Notes: generated from the sequence alone by a model not told the origin. 64,000 nt of DNA from Nocardia mexicana NBRC 108244 (GCF_001613165.1 NZ_BDBV01000007.1:1-64000); one strand, 5' to 3'; counted from the first letter of the stretch, positions 27,911 to 36,819 are shown. Numbers and translations are program-made.

Positions 27911-28087
27911 ATGATGTTCCTCTTCGACTGCACTGTCGATCCCGGCCCGTTAACCCCCGAACACGCGCACGAGGCCATGCAAATTCATATGTGCTGCACG
28001 GTCGACGACTGCGAGGTCCGAAGACGGGCCAGGCAGATCCTCGTCGATGCCGGGCACATGGTGCTCGACGAGCGCGCCACCCCGTAA
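27911..28087 (+). CDS. Small conserved hypothetical protein
   Basis: This 58-residue protein reads FDCTVDPGPLTPEHAHEAMQ, then HMCCTVDDCEVRRRARQILV, and ends DAGHMVLDERATP. It is soluble, with Cys-Cys-x4-Cys and two His residues that could bind metal. I recall similar short proteins in Nocardia and mycobacteria, but no function. No ribosome-binding site is obvious; an upstream in-frame ATG at 27842 would give 81 residues. Confidence rests on the coherent charged helix at the C-terminus. Confidence 0.6.
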   Translation: MMFLFDCTVDPGPLTPEHAHEAMQIHMCCTVDDCEVRRRARQILVDAGHMVLDERATP

Positions 28088-28098
28088 ATGCCCGGCGA

Positions 28099-28893
28099 CT
28101 ACTCGAATTCGGCGGCGTGGTCGGCGGCCCAGTCGGCGAAGGTCCGGGCGGGTACACCGGTGACTGATTCCGAGGTTGGTTCGATATCGTCCGGCACGTC
28201 GCCGCGCTCCGCCCAGAGGTCGAGCATCGGCTTGTACAAGAATTCCGCCGCCTCCTCGTGACTGATCTGCTCGAACGGCAGCGGCTCACCCAGTGCGGCG
28301 CTGAGGATTTCCGCCATGCGACGCAGCGACAGCGACTCCGGTCCGGTGATCGGGTAGATGTTGTCGGCGTGGCCGGGCCGGGTCAGCGTCGCGATCGCCG
28401 CGTCGGCCAGGTCGGCCTCGTGGATCAGGCTCTGCTGCACCTCCGGATAGGGCAGGCGGACAACTCGTTCCGGCGTCACCCACCAGCGCCAGTTCGTCGC
28501 GAAACCACCGGGGCGCAGAATGGTCAGCGGCAGCCCCGATTCCTGCAGAGGCCGCTCCGCCGCCAGGTGGCTGTCACCGATCGGGTTGCCGGGCGCCGCG
28601 GCGGCCAGCGACGACAGCAGCGTAATGTGCTGCACACCGGCGGCTTTCGCCGCGTCCGCGAAGGTGCCCATACCGTCGTGCGCGGCATACATGAACACTC
28701 GATCGATGCCGTCGAGGGCGGCGGCGACCGACCCTGGATCGGTCATGTCGAGCCCGACAATCTCCGTGCCCGCGGGCAGTGAGGTGTCGCCGGGACTCGA
28801 GCTCGCTGCCCGCACCCGCTCCCCTGATGCGCGCAGCCGCTCGATCACGGTGCGGCCGACGGTGCCGCGGGCACCGGTGACGAGGAAGCTCAT
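28099..28893 (-). CDS. NmrA-like NAD(P)-binding protein
   Basis: This 264-residue atypical short-chain dehydrogenase has a Rossmann N-terminus (MSFLVTGARGTVGRTVIERL) and ITLLSSLAAAAPGN. It continues LTILRPGGFATNWRW, ADLADAAIATL and ITGPESLSLRRMAEIL. This is the pattern of NmrA/YtfG-like proteins that bind NAD(P) and act as quinone reductases or redox sensors. The catalytic Tyr-x3-Lys is absent, as is usual for the group. Its ATG overlaps the stop of the upstream TetR gene by four bases, so it is probably controlled by that repressor. Confidence 0.85.
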   Translation of the reverse strand: MSFLVTGARGTVGRTVIERLRASGERVRAASSSPGDTSLPAGTEIVGLDMTDPGSVAAALDGIDRVFMYAAHDGMGTFADAAKAAGVQHITLLSSLAAAAPGNPIGDSHLAAERPLQESGLPLTILRPGGFATNWRWWVTPERVVRLPYPEVQQSLIHEADLADAAIATLTRPGHADNIYPITGPESLSLRRMAEILSAALGEPLPFEQISHEEAAEFLYKPMLDLWAERGDVPDDIEPTSESVTGVPARTFADWAADHAAEFE

Positions 28894-29510
28894 TGTTGTT
28901 CTCCTTCTGCGGTATTCGTTCCTGCTAGGTGAATGAGGATGCGCCGCAACTGCTCCCCGTAGCGTCGCTCGAATTCCGGTGTCTGCGGGTCCATTCCGAA
29001 CAGCTCGGTCACCACACGCGGCATCAGCACCGGGGCCATCACCATGCCCTGCAGAGCCAGGTGGTAGGCCGCCGGATCCAGATCGGCGGCGATCTCGCCA
29101 CGTGCCTGCCGGGCCCCGACGTCGGCCAGATCGCCCTCGGCCGTAGACGGCAGGGACGGTGCATGGTCGCTCAGCCCGCGCCACATCAGCATCCGGACCC
29201 CGCGCGGGTCCGCCAGCAGTTGCCGCAGGTATCGAACCGCCAGCTCCGCCATGGGCAGTTCCGGGTCGGCGAAGTGCGCCTCGCGCTCCAGCCACTGCTG
29301 CTCCAGGGCCTGGTACAGCCCCGCCTTACCGCCGAAGTAGTAGGTGATCAGCTGCTTGTTGACCCCGGCGCGGGCGGCGATCTCGCTCACCCGCGCCCCG
29401 GCGAAGCCGCGCGTGGAGAACTCGTCGAAGGCCGCATCGAGCAGGCAGCGCTTGGTGCGCTCGGCATCGCGGACGCGAGCGGCCGGTTCGGGGGTGCGAT
29501 GGGTGGGCAC
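28890..29510 (-). CDS. TetR-family transcriptional regulator
   Basis: This 206-residue repressor has an N-terminal HTH (RTKRCLLDAAFDEFSTRGFA, then RVSEIAARAGVNKQLITYYF, then GGKAGLY) and a variable C-terminal ligand domain. The GTG start at 29510 has a G-rich upstream region. It overlaps and precedes the NmrA-like gene, forming a two-gene operon that it probably autoregulates. The AT-rich stretch 29527-29575 upstream, with short TTAC/GTAA arms, is the likely operator and promoter region. Confidence 0.92.
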   Translation of the reverse strand: MPTHRTPEPAARVRDAERTKRCLLDAAFDEFSTRGFAGARVSEIAARAGVNKQLITYYFGGKAGLYQALEQQWLEREAHFADPELPMAELAVRYLRQLLADPRGVRMLMWRGLSDHAPSLPSTAEGDLADVGARQARGEIAADLDPAAYHLALQGMVMAPVLMPRVVTELFGMDPQTPEFERRYGEQLRRILIHLAGTNTAEGEQQ

Positions 29511-29609
29511 GGGGCCAGGCTAGCACGGTATTTTACAAACGGGTAATTGAGTTAGACATATGGACAATTAGCTGGGCGAACGCCGTCCTCCCCGCACTGG
29601 CAATCCCTT

Positions 29610-29670
29610 GATTCCGGCATGCTTTCGGCCGGAATCCGCAGCGAGATTCCGGCCGAGCGCGTGCCGGGAT
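29610..29670. repeat. REPIN-like palindromic doublet (family 1)
   Basis: Two inverted family-1 elements (29610-29636 and 29645-29670) are separated by only eight bases. Each is itself a palindrome built on TTCCGGC/GCCGGAA. It lies between the TetR operon promoter and the 3' end of a Ser/Thr kinase gene. Confidence 0.82.
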
Positions 29671-29702
29671 GCCGATGGGTGGGTGGCGGGAAGGAGTTCA
29701 GA

Positions 29703-31484
29703 TTATTTGAGCGGCAAGGTCTTCCACCATTCGGTGAAGGCCGGGCCGGACAGGCCGCGCTGGACCGCGGGCCAGTAGTCGTTGCTGCAATACAGCAGGT
29801 AGTTCGCGCGCACCGGATCGTTCTCGAACGACGTCATCGTGTAGTAGGTCGTCCGCGACTGGTTCTCCGGGGTGTTCCAGCGGTGGTTCGTGTAGGTGGT
29901 GCCGTTGTTGGTCTCGACGCTCGTGCGGTTGCCGGGTAAGCGCGCCAGGACGGTGTGCACGTCCGCGGGCGACCGGTACGAGAGCAGTGTGTAGTCCGGC
30001 TGATGTCCGGCCCCGGCGCCCCAGCAGTCCCAGGCCGCGACCCAGTTGCCCAGCGACGGATGACCCTCGTTGTGCTGGAACAGGGGGGCACCCGCCTTGG
30101 TGGCGTAGCAGGTCTTCCCGCCGAACCCGATGCCGTTGCCGGTGCCGCTGTCGTTCGTCAGCTCGGGGGCCATCTGCGGGAAGGCCGAGTGCAGCTCGCG
30201 AAGGTCGCGTATCGGATCGGAATCCGTGGTCACCGTGGTGGTTTCGGCCTCGATGCTCTCCGCGTCGTCGTCCTCGGAACTGATGACGGCGGCCCCGGCG
30301 AGCAGCGCCGCCAGCAACACCACGACGGCGAGGACTACCCAGCCGATCCAATTCGACGACCGGCGCGGCGGATAGCCACCCGGCTGCGGTGAATAGGCCG
30401 GGGGGACAGCCATGTTCGTCGCCGCGCCGTTTCCGGCGGGGTGCTGCGATGCCGCCACCGGCCTGCCGGCCGACGGCTGTCCAGGGGCGCCCACCGGACC
30501 GGCAGCGGCCACCGGCTGACCCGGCACCCCCGCGCCCAGCGGGCCGGTGTATGCACCCGGCCCACCGGGTCCCGGCGAGTATGCCTGCACGGCAGCGGGA
30601 TTCGAGTGCGCGACGGCATACGACGCACCCTGCGACACCACCACCGGAGCGGGCGCGGTCAGCGCGCGCTTGGCCGCGGTCGCGAAGTCCGTACAGCCGG
30701 GGAACCTTTCGGCGGGCCGCTTGGCCATCGCCTTGGAGATCACCGCGTCCATCGCCGGAGACAGCCCCGTCCGCCGCTGGCTGGCCGGTGGCACCGGCAA
30801 CTGCAGGTGCCCGCGGATCACCTCCGTCGGATGCTCCGAGTCGAAGGGCCCGGTCGCGGTCAGCAGCCAGTACAGCGCGCAGGCCAGCGAATACTGGTCC
30901 GATCCGTGATCCAGCTCGGCGCCGGTCATCTGCTCCGGCGACGCGTAGGCCAGTGTGGCGGTGAACATTCCGGCCTGCGTCAGGTGCTGGGTGTCCTCCC
31001 GCAGGCGCGCGATGCCGAAGTCGGTGAGGAAGACCCGCTCCCCCTTGCCGCCGCCCGCCCGCGCCAGCATGATGTTGGCCGGTTTGATATCCCGGTGCAG
31101 CACGCCGTTGCGGTGCGCGTAATCCAGTGCGGCGGCGACGCCCTCGATGATCTGCACCGCCCGCTCCGGCGGCAGGGTGTGCGGATGCACGGTGGCCGCG
31201 TCCACACCGTCCACGTACTGCATGCTGATCCACAGCTGCTCGTCCTCGACGCCACGGTCGTAGACGGCCACGATATTCGGATGGTCCAGCTGCGCGGCCA
31301 GATCCGCCTCGCGCTCGAACCGCGCGCGAATCTCGGCGTCGGCGAACAGCTCCCGGTTCAGCAGCTTGAGCGCCGTCAGGCGGGGCAGCCGAGGGTGACG
31401 GGCCAGGTAGACCGAACCCATTCCGCCCTGACCGAGCAGGCGCTCGATGGTGAACCCGGCGAACACGTCACCGTTGTGCAACAC
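29703..31484 (-). CDS. Transmembrane Ser/Thr protein kinase
   Basis: This 593-residue PknB-family kinase has a catalytic domain at about residues 10-270: GQGGMGSVYLARH, ALKLLNRELF, HRDIKPANIM, DFGIARL, with YASPEQMTGAELDHGSDQYS after the activation loop. A Pro/Gly/Ala-rich juxtamembrane stretch follows, then one membrane helix (WVVLAVVVLLAALLAGAAVI) and an external domain of about 190 residues. That domain holds cysteines in KTCYATKAG, AWDCWGAG and LLYCSNDYW, so it is probably a disulfide-bonded sensor. It ends 33 bases after a REPIN doublet and is not obviously in an operon with its neighbours. Confidence 0.93.
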   Translation of the reverse strand: MLHNGDVFAGFTIERLLGQGGMGSVYLARHPRLPRLTALKLLNRELFADAEIRARFEREADLAAQLDHPNIVAVYDRGVEDEQLWISMQYVDGVDAATVHPHTLPPERAVQIIEGVAAALDYAHRNGVLHRDIKPANIMLARAGGGKGERVFLTDFGIARLREDTQHLTQAGMFTATLAYASPEQMTGAELDHGSDQYSLACALYWLLTATGPFDSEHPTEVIRGHLQLPVPPASQRRTGLSPAMDAVISKAMAKRPAERFPGCTDFATAAKRALTAPAPVVVSQGASYAVAHSNPAAVQAYSPGPGGPGAYTGPLGAGVPGQPVAAAGPVGAPGQPSAGRPVAASQHPAGNGAATNMAVPPAYSPQPGGYPPRRSSNWIGWVVLAVVVLLAALLAGAAVISSEDDDAESIEAETTTVTTDSDPIRDLRELHSAFPQMAPELTNDSGTGNGIGFGGKTCYATKAGAPLFQHNEGHPSLGNWVAAWDCWGAGAGHQPDYTLLSYRSPADVHTVLARLPGNRTSVETNNGTTYTNHRWNTPENQSRTTYYTMTSFENDPVRANYLLYCSNDYWPAVQRGLSGPAFTEWWKTLPLK

Positions 31485-31554
31485 CTACGGGACCCCTTCC
31501 GGCGACGTACAAGTCCGGCGATCGTACCCGCTGCGCACTACCGATTCCTGCCGG

Positions 31555-32214
31555 TCAGCCGGGGGTGACCAGTCCCGATTCGTAGGCGAGCACCACCGCC
31601 TGTGCGCGGTCACGCAATTCGAGCTTCGAGAACACCTTGGACACATGAGTTTTCACAGTCTGCTCGGCGACGAACAGCGCCTCGGCGATCTCCGTATTGG
31701 ACATGCCCTTGGCGATGAGCTCGAGCACCTCGCGCTCGCGGGGCGTCAGCGCACCCAGGGCGGGCGCCGGTTTGGGGCGGGCCCGGCGCCGGGTGACGTC
31801 GGCGATCAGCCGGCGCGTCACCGTCGGGGCCAGCAGGGCCTGGCCCTCGGAGACCACCCGCACCGCGCGCACCAGTTCGTCGGCGGGCGCGTCCTTGAGC
31901 AGAAAGCCGCTGGCGCCCAGGCTCAATGCCTCGTAGACGTAGTCGTCGATATCGAAGGTGGTGAGCATCAGCACCCGCACCGGCGGGTCGAGGTGTGCGG
32001 CGAGGATGGCGCGGGCGGCGTCCAGGCCGTTCATCTCCGGCATGCGCACATCCATCAGCACCACATCGGGACGCAGCCGCTTGGCCTCCTCGACGGCGAT
32101 CTTGCCGTTGGCCGCGTCCCCGATGACGCTGATATCGGACTGGGCGGCGAGCAGGGCACCGAAACCCTGCCGCACCATCGCCTGATCATCGGCGATCAAC
32201 ACGGTAATGGGCAC
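31555..32214 (-). CDS. Response regulator, NarL/LuxR family
   Basis: This 219-residue regulator has a receiver domain (MPITVLIADDQAMVRQGFGA, Asp in VVLMDVRMPEMNG, Thr in LMLTTFDID, Lys in FLLKDAPADELVRA) and a LuxR-type HTH (LTPREREVLELIAKGMSN and AEQTVKTHVSKVFSKLELRD). Its partner is the DesK-like kinase upstream on the same strand. Unusually, 546 bases separate the two genes, filled by a minisatellite, so coupling may be weakened or transcription may start internally. Confidence 0.93.
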   Translation of the reverse strand: MPITVLIADDQAMVRQGFGALLAAQSDISVIGDAANGKIAVEEAKRLRPDVVLMDVRMPEMNGLDAARAILAAHLDPPVRVLMLTTFDIDDYVYEALSLGASGFLLKDAPADELVRAVRVVSEGQALLAPTVTRRLIADVTRRRARPKPAPALGALTPREREVLELIAKGMSNTEIAEALFVAEQTVKTHVSKVFSKLELRDRAQAVVLAYESGLVTPG

Positions 32215-32341
32215 GAGACACTGACCTCAGCTGAATCGGACGATCGACGACGGGAACATCCCGACGAGTCTCGCACGCCGCGCCCCGAACCGCCGCACCC
32301 GTCCCCGCGCCGACCCACGCCCCCCAACCCTCACCTGCCCC

Positions 32342-32650
32342 CGCACCCCGTGCACGTTCCCGCACCCGACGCGCGTTCCCCCACCCGGCGCACGTTCCGC
32401 GCCAGGCGCACGTTTCCCACCCGGAGCACGTTCCCCCACCCGGGGCACGTTCGCGCACCCGACGCACGTTTCCCACCCGGAGCACGTTCCCCACCCGGAG
32501 CACGTTCCCCCACCCGGCGCACGTTTCCCACCCGGAGCACGTTCCCGCGCCAGGCGCACGTTTCCCACCCGGGCACGTTCTCCCACCCGGGGCATTTTCG
32601 CGCACCCGGCCCACGTTCCCGCACCCGGCCCACGTTCCTGCACCCGGCGC
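32342..32650. repeat. Degenerate 17-19 bp tandem array between response regulator and kinase genes
   Basis: The 546-base gap 32215-32760 contains about 16 tandem units with consensus GCACGTTCCCGCACCCGGC and lengths of 17-19 bases. Because the lengths vary, frames do not stay aligned, so it is not coding. On the other strand the core GGGTGCGGGAACGTGC resembles the arms of the family-2 palindromes at 3093 and 9797. The rest of the gap shows no gene. Confidence 0.82.
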
Positions 32651-32760
32651 CGCTGCTGCACGGGGGCGCCGACGAATACCGGGTGCGCGAGCGCGGGCCT
32701 GAGGCCCGATCCGGCGGGATCAGGGGGCGTACCGCGCGGGCTATAGGACGGGTGATGCGG

Positions 32761-34059
32761 TCAGTGGGCCGTTTCGGATGTGGCGCTCGGCTCGATGGCG
32801 GCAGTGGTTGTCGAGGGGTCGAGGGCAGGCGGTGGCGTGGCGCCGGTGAGGGAGGGGGAATCGAGGATGGCGGCGGTGAAGGGCAGCACGGCCCGCACCT
32901 CGAATCCGCCCTCCGGCCGGGGACCCGCGGTGACGGTGCCGCCGATCGCCTCCGCCCTGGCCTGCATGCCCGAGATGCCGGTCCCGGAGGTGCCGCCCGC
33001 CACACTCGCGCCCGGAGCGTTGCCGATCACGGCCTCCACCGAGCCCACATGGACGGTCAGGGCGACCCGCACCGCGGCACCGGGCGCGTGCCGCGAGGCA
33101 TTGGACAGCGATTCCTGCACGATCCGGTACAGCGCCAGGCCCGCCGTATCGGGGACGGTCGCGAGTTCGCCGTCGATCGTCCAGGCGATCGACACTCCGG
33201 CCCGGCGGGCGCCGTCCAGCAGCGCCAGCACGTCGACCGCGGCGGGCTGGGGCGCGTGCTCGGGCAGCTGCCCGTCGCTGCGCAGCACGCCGAGCATGCT
33301 GCGGATCTCGTTGAGCGCCTCGCGCGCGGAGGCACCGATCGACTCGAACTCCGCCTGCGCCGCCGGGGAGACGTCGTGCACCCGGTAGGGCGCGGTCTGC
33401 GCCTGCACCACCACCATCGACATGTGGTGGGCGACGACGTCGTGCAGGTCGCGGGCGATGCGGGCCTTCTCCTCCAGGATCGCCCGGCGGGCCCGCTCCA
33501 GCTCGTTCTGCTCCTCCTGCTGCACCAGCGCCTTGCGCGAGAGCACCAGCCAGCGCACCAGCAGGCCGAACACCACCAGCCCGGTCATCGCGATCGGCCA
33601 GCCCAGCCCGGCCTCGGCGAACGAATCGCCGGTCTGCGCCATCGTCGTCGCGAACAGCAGCGCGGAGGCGATCCACGCCACCAGCACGATCTGCATCTGG
33701 GCCCGCACCGCCACCGCGAACAGCAGCGCGAAGAAGACCAGGATGTGCACCACCTGGAACGGCAGCGTGTTGTTCGGCTGATTCGGGATGGCCAGCGCGA
33801 TCAGCAGCGCCGAGCTCGCCGAGATGGCCCAGCCGAGCGCCGGGTTCACCCGGATCAGCGCGAACGGGAAGGCGGCCAGCCCGGCGATGAACGGCTGCGC
33901 CGCCGCGGGCACCTGATGGGTCAGGTGCAGCGTCGGCCACGCCACCGCGAAGAAGATCGCCGTGACGAGCGCGGTGAACCCGTCGAAGGCCAATCGCCGC
34001 CGACCGGGATTTCGCACCGTCCGAGTCACCTGCCGCGCCGTCCGCGCAATCCGAGCCAT
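32761..34059 (-). CDS. Sensor histidine kinase, NarL-type (HisKA_3)
   Basis: This kinase of about 432 residues has four or five closely spaced membrane segments (FTALVTAIFFAVAW, FIAGLAAFPFALI, AISASSALLIALAI, VVHILVFFALLFAVAV, MTGLVVFGLLVRW). A phosphoacceptor helix follows (KARIARDLHDVVAHHMSMVV), and an ATPase domain with SGTGISGMQARAEAIGG. The C-terminal 50 residues are a Pro/Ala/Thr-rich tail. The start is uncertain: ATGs at 34059, 34082 and 34099 are possible, none with a strong ribosome-binding site, and a TTATAC box touches the first. It pairs with the response regulator at 31555. Confidence 0.88.
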   Translation of the reverse strand: MARIARTARQVTRTVRNPGRRRLAFDGFTALVTAIFFAVAWPTLHLTHQVPAAAQPFIAGLAAFPFALIRVNPALGWAISASSALLIALAIPNQPNNTLPFQVVHILVFFALLFAVAVRAQMQIVLVAWIASALLFATTMAQTGDSFAEAGLGWPIAMTGLVVFGLLVRWLVLSRKALVQQEEQNELERARRAILEEKARIARDLHDVVAHHMSMVVVQAQTAPYRVHDVSPAAQAEFESIGASAREALNEIRSMLGVLRSDGQLPEHAPQPAAVDVLALLDGARRAGVSIAWTIDGELATVPDTAGLALYRIVQESLSNASRHAPGAAVRVALTVHVGSVEAVIGNAPGASVAGGTSGTGISGMQARAEAIGGTVTAGPRPEGGFEVRAVLPFTAAILDSPSLTGATPPPALDPSTTTAAIEPSATSETAH

Positions 34060-34124
34060 GTATAAGACAGTAGAAATCCGCATGACCAGCGTCGTCATAC
34101 CCCTGGGTGAAATCCGACCCCCTA

Positions 34125-34160
34125 CCCCGGTACGAGCCCACAAGAACCCTCCCCCGGTAC
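34125..34160. promoter_or_regulatory. Repeated CCCCGGTAC motifs in divergent region
   Basis: CCCCGGTAC occurs at 34125-34133 and 34152-34160 between the divergent kinase gene and the phospholipase-like gene. The first lies within CCTACCCCGGTACG, a near-dyad similar to the perfect TCCTACC-GT-GGTAGGA of the other two-component system. These could be response-regulator boxes. Confidence 0.35.
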
Positions 34161-34216
34161 TACAGGCGTAAAATCGCACCCCGGCGTGACGCGGGGGTAG
34201 GTGGCAATTCATAACC

Positions 34217-35077
34217 TTGGTGGCCATGAGCGATGCAACGCAGGATCACCCACCCCGCGCAGAGTCGATCAACGGCTCGTCATCTCGGCGGGTTGCGGAC
34301 GCACCGCAGGGGGTGTCCGGGGACGGCCGCGGGCCGGACTCGGCGCCGCCCGAGAGAACGGGACGCCTACGGCGCGTGGCCGGTGCCGCGGCCGTGGTGG
34401 CGATGGTCACGGGGTCGACGGTCGCGCTGGCTCCCGCGGCGGCCGCGGTCGGTGTCGGCAGGGCGCCGATCGAGAGCGCCCCGGCCAGGACCGCGGTCGC
34501 GGAGCTGACCGGGGAAATGCCCTGGGATGCCGTGATCCCCGACGACTTCCAGGCACGCCAGGGGTACCGCCCGGTGGTAGCGGACGGGCTGCTGGTGGAT
34601 CCGCGCGGCGGCTGCTCGTCGCCGATCCCGCTGCCCCCGGAATTCGACAATGCCTGCAAGGCACATGATCTCGGCTACGACATGCTCCGGTACGCCGAAC
34701 GGGACCACCAGCCGCTGGGCCCCTGGGCACGCCAGGCCGTCGACGCGGCCCTGGAGCAGCGCATGTACACCGCCTGCGCCGCGCACGCCGACCCGCTCAC
34801 CCGCACCCGGTGCGAGGTGCTCGCCGGCGTCGCGACGACGGCCGTGGACCTGAATTCGCGCCGTCAGAACTACGCCACTCCGCTGCCGGAGTACGTGTTC
34901 GGCACCGAACTGTCGGGCAGCGCGCTGGGCGGCCAGGCGCTGCGGATGCTCGCCCCGGCCGCCTCGGCCGTGCTCGCACTCGCAGTCCTGCTCATGGGGA
35001 TCCGCCGGGCGCGCCGCCGCGGGATCGATCCGACCGTCTTCTTCCGCAGGAGGCCTCGCATTGCCCTGCCGAACTGA
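34217..35077 (+). CDS. Putative membrane-anchored prokaryotic phospholipase A2-like protein
   Basis: This 286-residue protein has a 50-residue cytoplasmic leader, a signal or membrane segment (VAGAAAVVAMVTGSTVALAP), an extracytoplasmic domain and a C-terminal helix (SAVLALAVLLMGI) with a basic tail. The domain carries NACKAHDLGYD (Cys144, His147, Asp148), the hallmark of prokaryotic phospholipase A2. Three more cysteines (130, 184, 196) could supply the two disulfides of that fold. Activity on phospholipid sn-2 esters is inferred, not shown. It is followed by a membrane hydrolase on the same strand. Anchoring at both ends is unusual for this family. Confidence 0.72.
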   Translation: MVAMSDATQDHPPRAESINGSSSRRVADAPQGVSGDGRGPDSAPPERTGRLRRVAGAAAVVAMVTGSTVALAPAAAAVGVGRAPIESAPARTAVAELTGEMPWDAVIPDDFQARQGYRPVVADGLLVDPRGGCSSPIPLPPEFDNACKAHDLGYDMLRYAERDHQPLGPWARQAVDAALEQRMYTACAAHADPLTRTRCEVLAGVATTAVDLNSRRQNYATPLPEYVFGTELSGSALGGQALRMLAPAASAVLALAVLLMGIRRARRRGIDPTVFFRRRPRIALPN

Positions 35078-35361
35078 ACCGCCCCGGCGAACGGAACGGG
35101 AACACCGACCGGATGACCCCGTTCGTGACATGCCGGTAGCGCATCCACCTCCCGCCGCGCGTGTGCGGTCCGGCCGGACGCACACAACGCGACACGCACC
35201 CCGGGTGCGGCACCTGCCGCACCGGGCTCCCCACCCGTCGGGCGACGACCGTCGCCCGGCCCTGACCGCCGACCGGCGGCACGGCCTCCTCGCCGTGCCC
35301 GCAGCGGCGCATCACTTCGCATCGATCGTCACCGAATCGACTGACGCACCGAGGATTTGCC

Positions 35362-36804
35362 ATGACCACAACCCTTGTCAGACCCGAGGACCACCGCGCC
35401 GAGCCGGAGCGCCACCGGAGCGCACCACCGCACCACCGACCGGCTCCGCCGCGAAGACGCTTACTGGCCGCCCTCCGCACCCCGCCCCGCATCGGCACCT
35501 CGCTCGCCCTCACGCTGGGCACCGCGGCCTCCCTGACTCCCGGACTGCTCCCGCGCACCGCCGCGGCCCAGGCAATCCTCACCGCACTGCTCGTCACGAT
35601 CGCGCTCACCGTCGCCGGAATCGCGCGAATCATCGGACGGCGCTTGGGATTCGACATCAACCACCGCCTCGCGGCGTACCGGATTCCGGTAGCGCTGACC
35701 GGCACGCTGATGGTCTCCGGCGCGGTCGTTCTCGCCCAGCAGTGGCAGAACCGGCTCCGAGACGCCATGGGTGTCGCGGCCGTCGGCGCCGACCACTGGC
35801 TGCGCTGCGGGGTCGGCGCCGTGCTGATCGTGGTGGTCCTCGTCGGCATCGCACGCGGAATACGGTGGCTCGTCCGGCGATTGGGCCGGCTGCGGAGCGT
35901 CGGGCTGGCCGTCGTGGCGGCGTTGGCCACTCAGGTCGTGCTGCTGCCGACCGTCGTGGACTGGCGCCGTTCGGCCGATGCGACCGCCAATGCCTTCGTC
36001 GATTCCACACTGGTGCAACCGGTTTCGCTGACTCGCTCGGGAAGCGCCGCGTCCGAGGTGAGCTGGGCCTCGCTCGGCGCGGAGGGCCGCAAGTTCGTCG
36101 CCGGTTCACCCTCCCGCGCGGCCCGCGTCTATGTCGGCCTGAATTCGGCTCCCGACCTGAAATCCCGTGTCGCCCTGGCGATTCGCGAGCTGGATAACTC
36201 GGGCGCGTGGAATCGCGCCAACCTGGTCGTGATGATTCCCACCGGTTCGGGCTGGATCGACGCCAATGCCGCGCGGGGACTGGACGAGCGGTTCGGCGGG
36301 GACGTCGCGCTGCTCGGCATGCAGTACTCGCAGGCCCCCAGCTGGGCCACCTTCGTCTTCGGCCGCAGCGCCGCGGAGGAGTCCGCCCGCACCCTGTTCA
36401 CGGCCGTCGAACAACGCATCGCCGCACTGCCGCACAAGCCCCGCCTGTACATCTACGGGCAGAGCCTCGGCGCCACCGCCGGTAGCGCCCTGTTCGCCGA
36501 CGACGCCGATCAGCAGCGGCGCGTGTGCGCCGCCCTGTGGGCGGGACCGCCCGCCGGGCGCGTACACCACGGCAACGCAACGATTCTCGCCAACTCCTCC
36601 GACCCGGTCGTGCAGTGGTCACCCGAACTGCTCTGGCACGCACCCGATCCCGCCGGAACCCGCTCGGATGCCCCACGCCCGCCCTGGATTCCGCTGCTCA
36701 GCTTCGTCCAGACGTCCGCCGACCTGCTCACCGCCCTGAACCCGCCCCCGGGCCACGGCCACCGCTACGGCACCGACCAGGGCACCGCCATGGGCAACTG
36801 CTGA
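35362..36804 (+). CDS. Abhydrolase_9-type membrane alpha/beta hydrolase (Rv1069c-like)
   Basis: This 480-residue protein has four membrane helices in its first 200 residues (IGTSLALTLGTAASLTPG, ILTALLVTIALTVAGI, VGAVLIVVVLVGIARG, LAVVAALATQVVLLPTV). An Abhydrolase_9 catalytic domain follows: ARVYVGLNSAPDLKSRVALA, MIPTGSGWIDANAARGLDER, MQYSQAPSW. The nucleophile elbow is YIYGQSLGATAG, with the presumed catalytic serine. I recall the M. tuberculosis homologue Rv1069c; the family is thought to hydrolyse lipids, but the substrate is unproven. The 284 bases separating it from the phospholipase-like gene hold no gene that I can see. A GAGGA ribosome-binding site precedes the ATG. Confidence 0.87.
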   Translation: MTTTLVRPEDHRAEPERHRSAPPHHRPAPPRRRLLAALRTPPRIGTSLALTLGTAASLTPGLLPRTAAAQAILTALLVTIALTVAGIARIIGRRLGFDINHRLAAYRIPVALTGTLMVSGAVVLAQQWQNRLRDAMGVAAVGADHWLRCGVGAVLIVVVLVGIARGIRWLVRRLGRLRSVGLAVVAALATQVVLLPTVVDWRRSADATANAFVDSTLVQPVSLTRSGSAASEVSWASLGAEGRKFVAGSPSRAARVYVGLNSAPDLKSRVALAIRELDNSGAWNRANLVVMIPTGSGWIDANAARGLDERFGGDVALLGMQYSQAPSWATFVFGRSAAEESARTLFTAVEQRIAALPHKPRLYIYGQSLGATAGSALFADDADQQRRVCAALWAGPPAGRVHHGNATILANSSDPVVQWSPELLWHAPDPAGTRSDAPRPPWIPLLSFVQTSADLLTALNPPPGHGHRYGTDQGTAMGNC

Positions 36805-36819
36805 CCCACTCTCACCGGC

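Noticed and set aside
32342..32650. Array considered as a coding repeat protein
   Set aside because: Unit length varies from 17 to 19 bases, so no frame is kept and stops or frameshifts would follow.
35078..35361. Possible small gene between the phospholipase-like and hydrolase genes
   Set aside because: Open frames there are Arg/Pro-rich shadows without a start signal or conserved pattern.
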